NCBI RefSeq assembly: GCF_964204645.1
Contig: NC_134029.1
Coordinates: 13,134,850-13,198,849, forward strand
Length of the DNA: 64,000 nt
DNA from: Tubulanus polymorphus
Taxonomy: Eukaryota > Nemertea > Palaeonemertea > Tubulaniformes > Tubulanidae
Reading direction: 5' to 3'
Made by a program: the position numbers and the translations under genes. The notes beneath the pieces were generated by a model. That model had not been told where the DNA came from, did no database searches, and saw only the letters and a program-made list of their open reading frames with translations. Positions 32,923 through 42,689 of the stretch are shown here, piece by piece (position 1 is the first letter of the stretch; every line of letters starts with the position of its first letter).

Positions 32923-33606
32923 ATGGATTACAGAGATCAACCAGAATTTCCAAGTCAACCATTGGAGAAGGAACCAATACCGATGGACAGTGATTCCCAG
33001 GATTCAACAGGAACGGATGATGTACCTCTCGTAATTGACGAACAAACTTCACAAAAATTACAAGAACATTTGGACTATCATCAAGAAATGGTGAAAATTC
33101 GGAGCGATGAAATACGTAATAAACAATTACCGCGCATACCACAATTACCATTACCACAATTACCAGCAGCACGCCTTAAATTGCTGTTAGGACTCACGGA
33201 ATCGACAAAAACTAAGAAAATGAGTGGAGAAGAGTTGAATGAGTTTTTAAAATCTAAATTAATCATTGAAACAGAACATTTAAACTTTCCAGAAATACAA
33301 AATGAAGAAGTTATTTCATTTGCCGAGATTACTGATATCTTAAAAACAAGTTATAAGACCATATTAAATAGAAAGGCAAAGCACCTATGGGACCACATCA
33401 TTTTCGGGGATTATTTAAATATAGGGTTTGCAATGTTTGATAAAGAAACTGAGGGGATTTCTTGGGGGGTTTAGGTTAAAAAGAACATACATATCAGTGC
33501 CGGCTTTGAAAGAAAACTGAGAAGAGTAGGAAGATTGATAAAATATGAAAAATTCCAATTATTAAGTTTAGCATTTAGTGAAGTTGTCAACTATTTGAAG
33601 AAATGA
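32923..33606 (+). pseudogene. Unrecognised 227-residue protein, one frameshift
   Basis: An ATG opens 183 codons. A shift in a G7 run at about 33463-33469 would extend it to a TGA at 33604-33606. The N-terminus is acidic and proline-rich (EKEPIPMDSDSQDSTGTDD). The middle has a helical HQEMVKIRSDEIRNKQ and a PQLPLPQLPAARLKLLLGL stretch. The C-terminus is basic with WGGF-x-L-K-R and a Leu-rich helix. I know no family for it. Its position left of Polinton 1 and its higher GC content leave it open whether it is Polinton cargo or a separate insertion. Confidence 0.4.
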
Positions 33607-34227
33607 TTGGAAACAATCCAGTAATTAAAGAATTCTGGACGAAATTATCAATTACAACATTGAAGATCTTTGTTATATAGATATAAAAAAATGTAATCTC
33701 GATTGTGTAAATCTGCTTTAATATTGTATTGTTATACATTAGTCGTTCGGTCGTTGTTAATGGCGGCGGCTGTTCCGTATTGATTGTTTACTGTTAACTA
33801 TGTATTACTCAATAACCGGTCCCATCGGACCGCATTTCTATTGTTCTCCATTGTTCTATCTTCGATCGCTGTTAACGGGAACAGCCGTTCTGTATTAACT
33901 GGTTACAGTTCTATGTTTGAATGTTGAAGTTTTCAGAATAAAAATATAACTATGTATTACGCAATAACCGGTCCTATAGGACCGCATTTCTATTGTTCTC
34001 CATTGTTCTATCTTCGATCGCTACAATTTGCATAATAAATATATGTGTTTATGAAATAGTAATTCCACACGGTGTTTTCGTTAAATTACTTTTCAGTTGA
34101 GGATTTATTATCGAGGAACCGAAATGACTTACCTGGACAGTTATAGTTACCGCTCCTAATAGATAGACAAAAGTAGTGAGATATTGAATCCTAATTTAAA
34201 TAAAATATATTAAAAAAACAATAACTT
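33607..34227. repeat. Spacer with 75-bp direct duplication
   Basis: AACTATGTATTAC...TTCGATCGCT occurs at 33796-33870 and again at 33948-34022 with four or five differences, containing a GGTCC-CAT-GGACC palindrome. Possibly two copies of an LTR piece or the relic of a minisatellite. No gene seen. Confidence 0.6.
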
Positions 34228-34455
34228 CAAATTGATAGTTAATTCTATTATATTTTTAATATTTTCTTATGCAATTCTAATTAACACTAGATTAAATAGA
34301 TTTTGATAAGAATTGAATAAAAATTACATATCTTCAAATAGATAGTGAATTCTAGTATATTTTTAATATTTTCTTTTGCAATTCTTGTTAACACTAGATT
34401 AAATAGATTTTGAATAGATTTGAATAAAAATTACATGTCTTCAAATAGCCAATTA
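34228..34455. repeat. Tandem repeat, two units of about 115 bp
   Basis: The word AACACTAGATTAAATAGATT and flanks are repeated twice (borders near 34228, 34345 and 34455). It lies at the left end of Polinton 1, where terminal repeats are expected; Polinton 2 has related CTAGCTAGT words at 49920-50040. Confidence 0.7.
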
Positions 34456-34543
34456 GCCAGTATTTAAAATTCTTTAATTTTAAATAGCTAGTGTCATTTG
34501 AAGAATACTTATAATATTTTTTTTCGCTTTTTCTCTAATATGA

Positions 34544-35072
34544 ATGTCAAAGAAATCGAGTAAAAATAGTATTGATATTGAAAAGACAATTGAGGATTTA
34601 TGTATTACTGATGATAAAGATACAGTTGTTTCTAATTGTGCTCAAGTTGATAATAATATTGATTTTGAATACTATTTAATATGTAAGCACCATCTTGAGT
34701 TACTAATTGCTAGTGGTAAATGTAAGGAATTTATCGGAAAAATTATAACTTTTCAAGAATTAAATAACATGAAACCAGATGAAGTAATCGAACATTTCAA
34801 AATATACGAAGAAGCTAGATTAGCTAGAATAAACGATTCTATTAGTGATGGAATAGTAAAATGTTTCTCTAAATTATGTAACCGGATAATACCAATTGAT
34901 GATGAAAATAAGTTAGAATGAAGCGTATCCAACCCATTTCTGTAATTCTGTCGTAACTAAATAATCATTCTTTAAATCACTATATAATTAGGTGGATTGA
35001 TGGCATTAATTTCTACTGGAGTTATAACATTTTCTAACATTAAACCTATAGTATGTAAAGATAAAAGTAAAT
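34544..35072 (+). pseudogene. Polinton small membrane protein A, copy 1, with internal inversion
   Basis: Copy 1 of the protein also found at 50110-50617. The N-terminal 125 residues are open (Ser/Asn/Asp-rich start, then KHHLELLIASGK and EEARLARINDSISDGIVK). After DDENK a segment of about 75 bp (34914-34990) is inverted relative to copy 2, which ends the frame early. The original C-terminus, with a GGIMTLISTGVITF membrane-type segment, resumes at about 34991 on the far side. Related small proteins occur in other animal Polintons, function unknown; the first gene of the plus-strand block. Confidence 0.65.
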
Positions 35073-35111
35073 AAGAAGATATTGAATAAAAACAAAAATT
35101 AACTAAAATAA

Positions 35112-35477
35112 ATGAGTGATGATATTAAGGAGAAACCTAGATCCGAAAAACAAATTAAATGGGCAAGGGAATTGGGTAAAAGATCTTCAGAATTAAAAAG
35201 AGCTAAGAAAAAGAAATTAACTGATATAAATGAGTCACAGACTTTATTTGATATTAATTCGAATGATAATCAATCTAATTCTTCTAATACTGAGAGAAAT
35301 AATTACTTATATATTACAATTGGATTAATCACAGTAATTATATTCTCTGGTGTAATATATAAATCTAAGTATAAATCTGATGATAATAATAATGATGATT
35401 ATAAACCTATTGTACCAGAAAATAAGTCAAATGATAAAACCATTGAAAATAAAGCAAGATTATTATTGATGGATTAA
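35112..35477 (+). CDS. Polinton small single-pass membrane protein B, copy 1
   Basis: 121 residues: a basic N-terminal half (KRSSELKRAKKKKLTD), one strong membrane segment YLYITIGLITVIIFSGVIY (about residues 67-85), then an Asn/Asp/Lys-rich tail. Intact here; copy 2 at 50677-51038 has one nonsense codon. It sits between protein A and the integrase at short spacing. Function unknown; a virion or membrane role would fit the small membrane proteins of Polintons, but this is inference. Confidence 0.7.
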   Translation: MSDDIKEKPRSEKQIKWARELGKRSSELKRAKKKKLTDINESQTLFDINSNDNQSNSSNTERNNYLYITIGLITVIIFSGVIYKSKYKSDDNNNDDYKPIVPENKSNDKTIENKARLLLMD

Positions 35478-35483
35478 AATAAG

Positions 35484-36569
35484 ATGAAAAAAGAACAATA
35501 TTTAAGAGGTTTATATTATAACCCAGAGAGTGAAGTATCATATTCTAGTGTTTCAGAATTATGGGATAAATTAAATCTGATAATGAAAATATAAAATATA
35601 GTGAACTAAAATTATGGTTAAAAAAACAAACAAACTTATCAAATCCATAAGAAAATGGATAAGAATTATTTAACAAGAAAAGTTATGGTTTCATATATTG
35701 ATCAACAATGGCAAGCAGATTTGATTGACATGAAAAACTTTGAAGAATACAACAAAGGATATTTCTGGATACTGAATGTTATAGATATATTCAGTAGATA
35801 CGCATGGTCAATTCCAATCAAAAATAAAACTGGTATAGAAGTAACAAATGCATTCAAATTAATATTTAAAGAAACTATTCCAGGTAAGATACAATTTGAT
35901 GAAGGTAAGGAATTCTATAATAAACATTTCAAAAAATTATTATCTGATAACGATGTAGAGTATTTTTCAACACACTCAGATAAAAAAGCATCAATCATAG
36001 AAAGATTTAATAAAACATTGAAAACTAGAATGTGGAAATATTTTACTGCTAATGAAACATATAAATATATCGATGTATTAGATGATTTAGTGAAAGGTTA
36101 TAATAATTCTAAACATTCAAGTATTGGTATGAAACCTATACAAACTAGAAAGGAAGAAAATTCAGAAATAATTTGGAATAATTTATATGGAGCATTTGTT
36201 ACACATGGTTTTGGTGAACCTAAATTTAAAATTGGACAACACGTTAGAATATCTAAATATAGAAAAACATTTTATAAAGGTTATACTCCAAATTTTACTG
36301 AAGAAAAATATTCAAGATTAAAAAGATAATATTAACTAAACCATTTGTTTATAATTTGGAATATTTAAAAGATAAGGAAATATTAGGTTATTTCTATGAA
36401 CAAGAATTATCACTTGTACCAAACCCGGATGATATAGAATACAAAATAGAAAAAGTATTAAACAAAAACTCTTAAAGGAAAAAAGTATTCTTTGGTGAAA
36501 TATAAAGGGTATGATGATAAATTTAATGAATGGATTTTATCTAGTAAAATTAAAAGAATAAATGAATAA
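35484..36569 (+). pseudogene. Polinton integrase (rve, DDE) with chromodomain-like tail, copy 1
   Basis: Retroviral-type integrase. The N-terminal domain starts at the ATG at 35484 (LYYNPESEVSY) but is frame-shifted at about 35570. The catalytic core 35655-36329 is open, with Asp in QWQADLIDM, Asp in KIQFDEGKEFYN and Glu in KASIIERFNK (D,D35E type). The C-terminal part shifts frame at about 36300 and ends in a chromodomain-like YDDKFNEWI...IKRINE. The stop overlaps the ATPase start by 8 bases (36562-36569), exactly as in copy 2. It inserts element DNA into the host genome. Two or more frameshifts make it a pseudogene. Confidence 0.85.
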
Positions 36570-37173
36570 AGATTTATTTATATTTGAACCGCATAATATG
36601 TTAATAACTGGAGTAACCAACTGTGGTAAAACGCATTTCATATTAGATTTGTTAGAAACCATTTATAAGAATCCTTTTGATAATATAATATTATTTTGCC
36701 CAACTTATGAAATGAATAAAACATATAATAGAGATATAGTTAAGATAAAAAAGTTTATTATATTAGATCCTAAAACAGTAAAAGAAAATTTAGATAATTG
36801 TATAAAAATAGCAATTGATATTTATAAAGGAACAAATACATTATTCATTATAGATGATTGTGCTAATTTACATGATTCAAAAATTAGAGAAAGTGAGTTA
36901 TGTTATCCGGCTTTCTATGGGAGACATTTTGGGATAACAACTTGGGTTTTAAATCAAAAATATAATTCAATTTTTAAAGATTATAGAGAATACTTTAGAT
37001 TTTTAGTATTATTCTACAATAAAGACAGAAAATCAATGCAACAATCTCTGGAAGAAAATCAAATTATACCTACTGAATTACATGATGAATATATGAATAA
37101 ATTAAAAAGTAATAAAGGTTCAAAATTATTACTGAGACTACAATTTCTTTATGAATATAAATTTATAAAATAA
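36562..37173 (+). CDS. Polinton packaging ATPase (A32/FtsK-HerA type), copy 1, intact
   Basis: 203 residues, open from ATG to TAA. Walker A is GVTNCGKT (17-24) and Walker B LFIIDDC (about 94-100). Downstream LNQKYNS and a conserved FYNKDRKSM follow the layout of poxvirus A32-like genome-packaging ATPases of Polintons. It would pump DNA into the capsid. The start overlaps the integrase stop by 8 bases, suggesting coupled expression. The only large gene of this element without a lesion. Confidence 0.9.
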   Translation: MNKDLFIFEPHNMLITGVTNCGKTHFILDLLETIYKNPFDNIILFCPTYEMNKTYNRDIVKIKKFIILDPKTVKENLDNCIKIAIDIYKGTNTLFIIDDCANLHDSKIRESELCYPAFYGRHFGITTWVLNQKYNSIFKDYREYFRFLVLFYNKDRKSMQQSLEENQIIPTELHDEYMNKLKSNKGSKLLLRLQFLYEYKFIK

Positions 37174-37262
37174 GGTATTTTAAGCATTTATGTATTAGAT
37201 ACGTATTATGTGCCTTAATACTAAAATTTGAAATATTATAGAATTTTGAATTGTGTATGATT

Positions 37263-37320
37263 AACGAGTGGACGAATTGGACGAATTGGACGAATGGACG
37301 AATTGGATGAATGGACGAGG
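37263..37320. repeat. Tandem GAATTGGACGAATGGAC repeat at the convergence of gene blocks
   Basis: Five to six degenerate units of GACGAATTGGAC between the 3' ends of the plus ATPase and the minus zinc-finger gene. Polinton 2 has the related GGATGAATTGGATGAATG array at the same place (55069-55120). A run of about 16 C lies at 37512-37527. Confidence 0.8.
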
Positions 37321-37599
37321 GTAACATATGTAATTTATATATTTTTGTTATTTAAAAAAAACAGTACTAAAGTTATTTTATCAATTTTATACTATATTTA
37401 AATATTATTTTAATAAAATATAAAATATATTAGCTGAAAATATAAATTATATTAGTTAAAAATATGAATATGATAAATCTGTCAAGACATAGGGGTTTAT
37501 TTCAAATGAGACCCCCCCCCCCCCCCTGTCGTACACTCGTACCATTCGTACTATTCGTACAACAATATGTATAGGAAATTAATATTTTTCATTTTCATA

Positions 37600-38563
37600 T
37601 TCTTCTTTAAGCTTATTATATTCTAACCCTATATTCCTTTTCATTGATATTGATTTAATTCCTAAATGATTCCCGAGTTTATATTTATAGAATGTTTCTC
37701 TTAAATATTTTTGGAATATAATTTTCGATTTCATTTTTAGATGGATGTTTATTTTAAAATTCTCTAAAATCATCATATTTAAGTTCAAATAAGTTCATTG
37801 CATTAGTTACATTTGCTTTAAAGTTATCTAACTTTTTCAATACGGTAACTATATCATTACTCGAGAAATAATGTATAAATGTTTTTCTATACCACCGATA
37901 ATCTAATATATTCATTTTATTAAATTTTGGATTTATAATCAATGGATTTTCTATTTCATTATTTGTACCTATATGTTTAATTGAGTATTTATGATACAAT
38001 TGTTTATCATATATTACATATTTTCTACATTTTTCACACCAAGATTTAAATACCTGTATTGCATGGGCTGAATCATTTCTACCTTTTGTTTTTAATTTAT
38101 AATGTTTCACCCAATTAGTCTTTGTTATACGTTCATTACAGAAGGCGCAATAATTTTGATCTTCTTTGCATTTATCTTTATATATATTAGCATATGTTTT
38201 TACTTATTGTAAAATATGTTCAGCTTTTTTAATATGAAACAAATAATCATTATAATTATCAAAATCTTCTTCACAATACATACATCTTATGATATCTTTT
38301 GGTTTAACATTTGATTTTTCTATTTTATAGTTAGAGGTAGATTCTGTTACATCTTCCATTTTAGGTTCAATATTATCTTCTTTTTTAGGTTCAATATTGT
38401 CTTCTATTTTATTTTCAATATTATTATCTATATTACTTATTCTATATTTGAATTGATTAAAGTATTCTCCAAAATACTTACTATATTCATCATAAGGTAT
38501 TACATGATATATATCTGATAACATTTCACTGGGACTTTGTATTTCATATATTCCACCTTCCAT
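37600..38563 (-). pseudogene. Polinton three-zinc-finger protein, copy 1
   Basis: The ATG at 38563 opens an N-terminus with an acidic repeat (EDNIEPKKEDNIEPK). Three C2H2-like fingers follow: CMYCEEDF...H...H, YCAFCNE...H and WCEKCRK...H...H. The C-terminus has NILDYRWYRKTF and a helical LFELKYDDFREF. Stops at about 38204 and 37754 and a decayed C-terminus break it. Copy 2 lies at 55037-56088. The fingers suggest nucleic-acid binding; no named family recognised. Last gene of the minus block and convergent with the ATPase. Confidence 0.7.
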
Positions 38564-38596
38564 TTATTATAGAATTTTTTATTAAAATTAAAAATT

Positions 38597-39842
38597 TTAA
38601 TACATAACACTATCTAATTGAGAATTTACAATATCTTATTGCGCGTCAGATATAATATAAATGTGCATTTTGAAATTTTTGATTCCTTTTTTCTTTTTCA
38701 TGAATAATTGTATTCCATCTTTTGTATTTTGTAATTTTTTACCAGAACCATGTAATGAATTATCTTCAGTGGTTTTAAAATCTAACCATAATGCATATTC
38801 ATTACCGGTATAGAAATAAATTTGATTAATATTACAAATTTTCAGATGATTTTACTTTTTCATTCATAAAATGTTTTCTAATTTCTGGCCACTGATCTAT
38901 CATTCTCATTCCTTGACAGAATATTTTATTTGCTATACCTTCGATAGTTATTTCTACCTTTGATATTTCCGGATTATAATAATTATCAACATTTATTGCA
39001 CCATTAGAATATGTTGCAATGGTAAAAAATATTAATATATCTTTAATAGATCTTCTTGGGAAGTTATTATTCTCATTAATTATTTCATCATTTGCATTAA
39101 TAGTTACAGTTTTAAATTTATCAATATAATCATATAATGATGAAAATCCTTGATTGCATTGAGTTTGAATTATACTTGAAATATTTTCATCAGTTACTGT
39201 ATCATATTCTAAACATACATTCGATAATTCATAACCCATATCTTTAACTACACTTGATAATACAATTTCATTAACAGGAGCAAATGTTATTTCAAATATA
39301 ATATCTTCTTGTATAGCATATTTATATAAAGGCGCATTATTATTTATCAATTCAAAATCTATGGAATTTTATATTTGCTTCCATAAATCTTTTTTATTAA
39401 TTTATCTACATCATTAGTTAATATTGCGCTATTAGCTTCAGATCTTAATTTATTTTGGTTTTCTGATTGGATGCCTTGAAATATCATATTATTTCGATTT
39501 TCTTTTGTTAACCATAAATCTTTGTAATGCATAAATAAATTATAATCATCTAATGAGAAAACTGTTTCTGGTCCAATCTTTATGGTTAATTTTTTAATCA
39601 AATATCTCCCAACATTATCTACAACGTAATTATTATTATTACCACTCACATTTATATCAGCTGACAAATAAATACTATTTGGAACATAAAAAGTATTTTG
39701 ATTTAATCTCGGGATTCTAACATATAAAGTTTCATCAGGATTAATATTAGAAGGATTATGGGTAATTATATGATGAGATCTCTGCTTTAATAGCATTAGA
39801 TATTCTTCAATTCTTAGAAGGATTTATATAACTCCCTCTCAT
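38597..39842 (-). pseudogene. Polinton major capsid protein (double jelly-roll), copy 1
   Basis: About 400 residues when read through breaks. Recognised by the Polinton capsid pattern: PDETLYVRIPRL near the N-terminus, YNLFMHYKDLWLTKENR, GSKYKIPLDF, IFEITFAPVNEIV, FPRRSIKDILIFF, LHGSGKKLQNTKDGIQLF and the C-terminal IISDAQ...QLDSVMY. It forms the hexon-like shell. Broken by a TGA soon after the start (about 39808), a frameshift at about 39783, stops near 39356 and 38832 and one near 38640. Copy 2 (56121-57336) carries different lesions. Confidence 0.82.
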
Positions 39843-39861
39843 TTATTTAACAAAAAATTAA

Positions 39862-41310
39862 TTATTTATTTCTTATCATATTAACTAAACCAAAAATAAT
39901 TGCACTTACAACAGCAATTAAAAATAGAATAATATGTTCAGCAGCAAAGTTAATAATATTTCCAGCAGATTTCAATTAAAAACCAACAATTGACGCTATA
40001 ACTCCGGGTAATGCTGCAGCAGATTTTTTAGATAGTTCCCATAAATATTTTGCTAATTTCTTTAATCCATCTTAAAATTTATCTTGTATAGAATTATTAT
40101 CATTTGGGGATTTATCCAGTTTATTGGGAGTAGGTGTAGATTTTAGTGAATTTGATATTGCTAAACCAATAAATAACATAGTAACCGCTGTTAGAATTGA
40201 AAGAATTGTTATACCTTCTAATTTAAATAACAATTTTATTCTATCTTTCAATGATATTTCAGAATTTGGTTTTATCAACAAATCTTTAAAAATAACTTTT
40301 AATCTTTTAATATTATAATGACATGATTTTAATAATAATTTGATTTCTTCTTTCTGTAATTCTATGTTATATTCTAAATCATCTTTTTCTTTTTCTAAAT
40401 ATGCATTTCTTTTTCAAATTGAATTTCTTCAATAACTTTATAATCTTTATCTAATTTTAATTGTTCTATTTCTTTAATTTTATCAGTTCTATCTTTTTCT
40501 AGAGTTCTAATTTTAAAATCTCTTATACTTTTATCATGCGCAATTTTATCAGATGCAAGTCTTATACTAATGATTTCTCTAATTGCTTTATCAGAAAATA
40601 TATCTAAATCTTCTAATTCTTGATCTGTTACATCAAGAAACCCATTTGGTAAAAGTTTTTCAATTGGAACTTTATTTGATTTAAGTTTACGAGTTTTGGA
40701 AGTTATATTCTGTTGAGAAGTTGTTTCTGGTTCTAAATTATTATTGATTGTTTCAAATAATTCATTAATTCTTTGTTTAAATAATCGTTCATTTTTATTA
40801 ATTTCTGTGCTGGTAACATTTTCTATTTCATTACTATTAATTATCCTTTTAATTCTAGCTAGGTCTAACTTAAGCAAAGTTGATTCTGCTAATATTTTTT
40901 TTTTATAAGAGATATCAATATAATAATCATCTTTCAAATGATAATAATATTCACCATCTAAAGATTTTAATTCTTGTACTAAATATCTGGCACCTCTATC
41001 ATTTATATTAAATCCAGATCTTTCAAATATAGGTTTGAAATTATAAATATATTCATTATATTCTAAATTTTGTTTTACCAAATCTGGATTTTCATTGTCA
41101 GTATTTATTCTCGATTTAGTTTTTTTTATCAAACTCGTCTGTTGATGGGGCTTTAGAACCACTATCTGCTAAATTAGAATTATATGCTGATCCATCATCA
41201 TTATCAATATTAGTTTCATTAAAATCAGGTTGTGGTTCATCAGGTATAAATCCTCCATTATTATTTCCCATTTCTCCCATTTCATAAGCTTCTCCACCTT
41301 CTACCTCCAT
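39862..41310 (-). pseudogene. Polinton large membrane protein with variable middle, copy 1
   Basis: Starts MEVEGGEAYEMGEMG with an acidic Asn/Asp-rich head, then a charged coiled-coil-like middle (41160-40390), then KPNSEISLKDRI, a membrane segment GITILSILTAVTMLF, and a C-terminus LAKYLWELSKKSAAALPGV followed by two further membrane helices ending in MIRNK. The C-terminal part is a known conserved Polinton signature (the AAALPG-I-x-S-I-V-x-(F/W)-L-L pattern). Lesions are a frameshift at about 41125, one at about 40400, and TAA codons at about 40072 and 39975. The middle is strongly diverged from copy 2 (57357-59082), although the flanks are nearly the same. Confidence 0.75.
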
Positions 41311-41332
41311 TTATATCATATAGAAATTAAAA

Positions 41333-42552
41333 TTAAAAATATAACATTCCTCCAATTACAATTCCTATACAAGTTATAGCTAATTTAGTATTTTCATGGG
41401 ATTTATTATCATTATTAGTTTTAATTATATCATGTTGAATAATATCAGTTTTTATATTTTCTGTAGTATTGTAATCTTTTATTTTAGAATCAATATCCAA
41501 TTTAATATTTTTAGTTTTATTTTCTGTTGATTGAATATGTTTTTTAATTTTTTCACCTTCCATTAGTTTTGGAGCAGTAATAATCTTATCTTTATATCAT
41601 TTAGTCCAAACTTATTATTTATTGTTTCAGTTTTAATTAGATTATCATAACCAATTATATTTCCCATCTTTAATATTGAATCATCAGAAATAATTAATAA
41701 ATTAGGTCCTATACAATAATTTAATCTTACATGAGATTTATCTAAATAATTTTGGTACCTGACTTTATTTTCTGGAATCGATCTATTCATATCTTTATGA
41801 ATTGAATCTTCAAATAAAACTTTTAATTGTTTTTGTGTATCAAATGATGTATTTAAATTTCCAATTATTGGGGATCTTGTTTCAACTTAAGCGCCTAGAA
41901 TACATATCAATTAAGTTCTAATTGATTCATTTATTCTTTGTATAACAGCTTTAGTAAATCCTTCACTATTTTCTAAAATAAAATAAACACAACAATTATT
42001 ATTTTCTTGTTTTAAATTATCATAAAATTTCGGTAATTTATTGAAATTTAATGTTTCTAAATCCAAAGTTTCTATTTTACCATAACCTAATTTATTATTA
42101 TAGATATTATAAAAACTATTAGATGGTATGGGAAGTGCACAATATTCTGCAATCTTTTTAGGGCACGGAAGTGATCTTATCGTTCCAACTTTTGTTCTAA
42201 AATCAGAATGATTTATATCTGTATTAAATTCATTACAAATTTTATAAAACTTTGATAAATTAATATTATTATCTAATTCTTTAAGATATCTAGATCCTGG
42301 TAAAGTGGTCTCTAATTCATTTAATATTAATCTTATTTGAAAGTATGTATGGAATCTAAATAAACTTTGAATTAATTTATATTTAGAATTATTCAAATGA
42401 TCATTCCAACTAATCCCACATCCTGTTGTAGCACAATAAACTGCAAAATTTAATTGGTTCTGTCAATACTTCATATTAAGTTTTTAATAACCATTGTTTT
42501 TCATCCTTCATTTTTTTTTATTAATTAAATATACATGAAATATATTTTCCAC
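41333..42552 (-). pseudogene. Polinton minor capsid (penton-type) protein, copy 1
   Basis: About 400 residues. Typical marks are the CATTGCGISWNDHLN region, SLFRFHTYFQIRLILNELE, FILENSEGFTKAVIQRINES, YLGAQVETRSPI and YCIGPNLLIISDD..MGNIIGY. It ends with a linker and a C-terminal membrane segment (KLAITCIGIVIGGMLYF). In copy 2 the MEGEK segment is in frame with the upstream part, so the two pieces belong to one protein. Lesions in copy 1 are loss of the start ATG (GTG at about 42552), a frameshift at about 42475, a stop at about 41887 and a 1-bp loss at about 41600. It probably forms capsid vertices; role from family knowledge. Confidence 0.75.
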
Positions 42553-42604
42553 CTTTGCATTAAAATTATTAGTTTCAGTAACATAAATATCTAAATTAAT
42601 TAAT

Positions 42605-42680
42605 GAATCTAAAACTTTAGAAATTAAAATTAAAAATATAATATTCCTCCAATTACAATTCCTATACAAGTTATAGCATG
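42605..42680. other. Rearrangement junction
   Basis: About 56 bp (42622-42678) repeat the sequence at 41323-41379 (AATATTCCTCCAATTACAAT) and abut the polymerase region. Polinton 2 instead continues here with four small genes (60241-61850). So Polinton 1 lost that block and gained a local duplication. Confidence 0.7.
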
Positions 42681-42689
42681 TTTATAACA

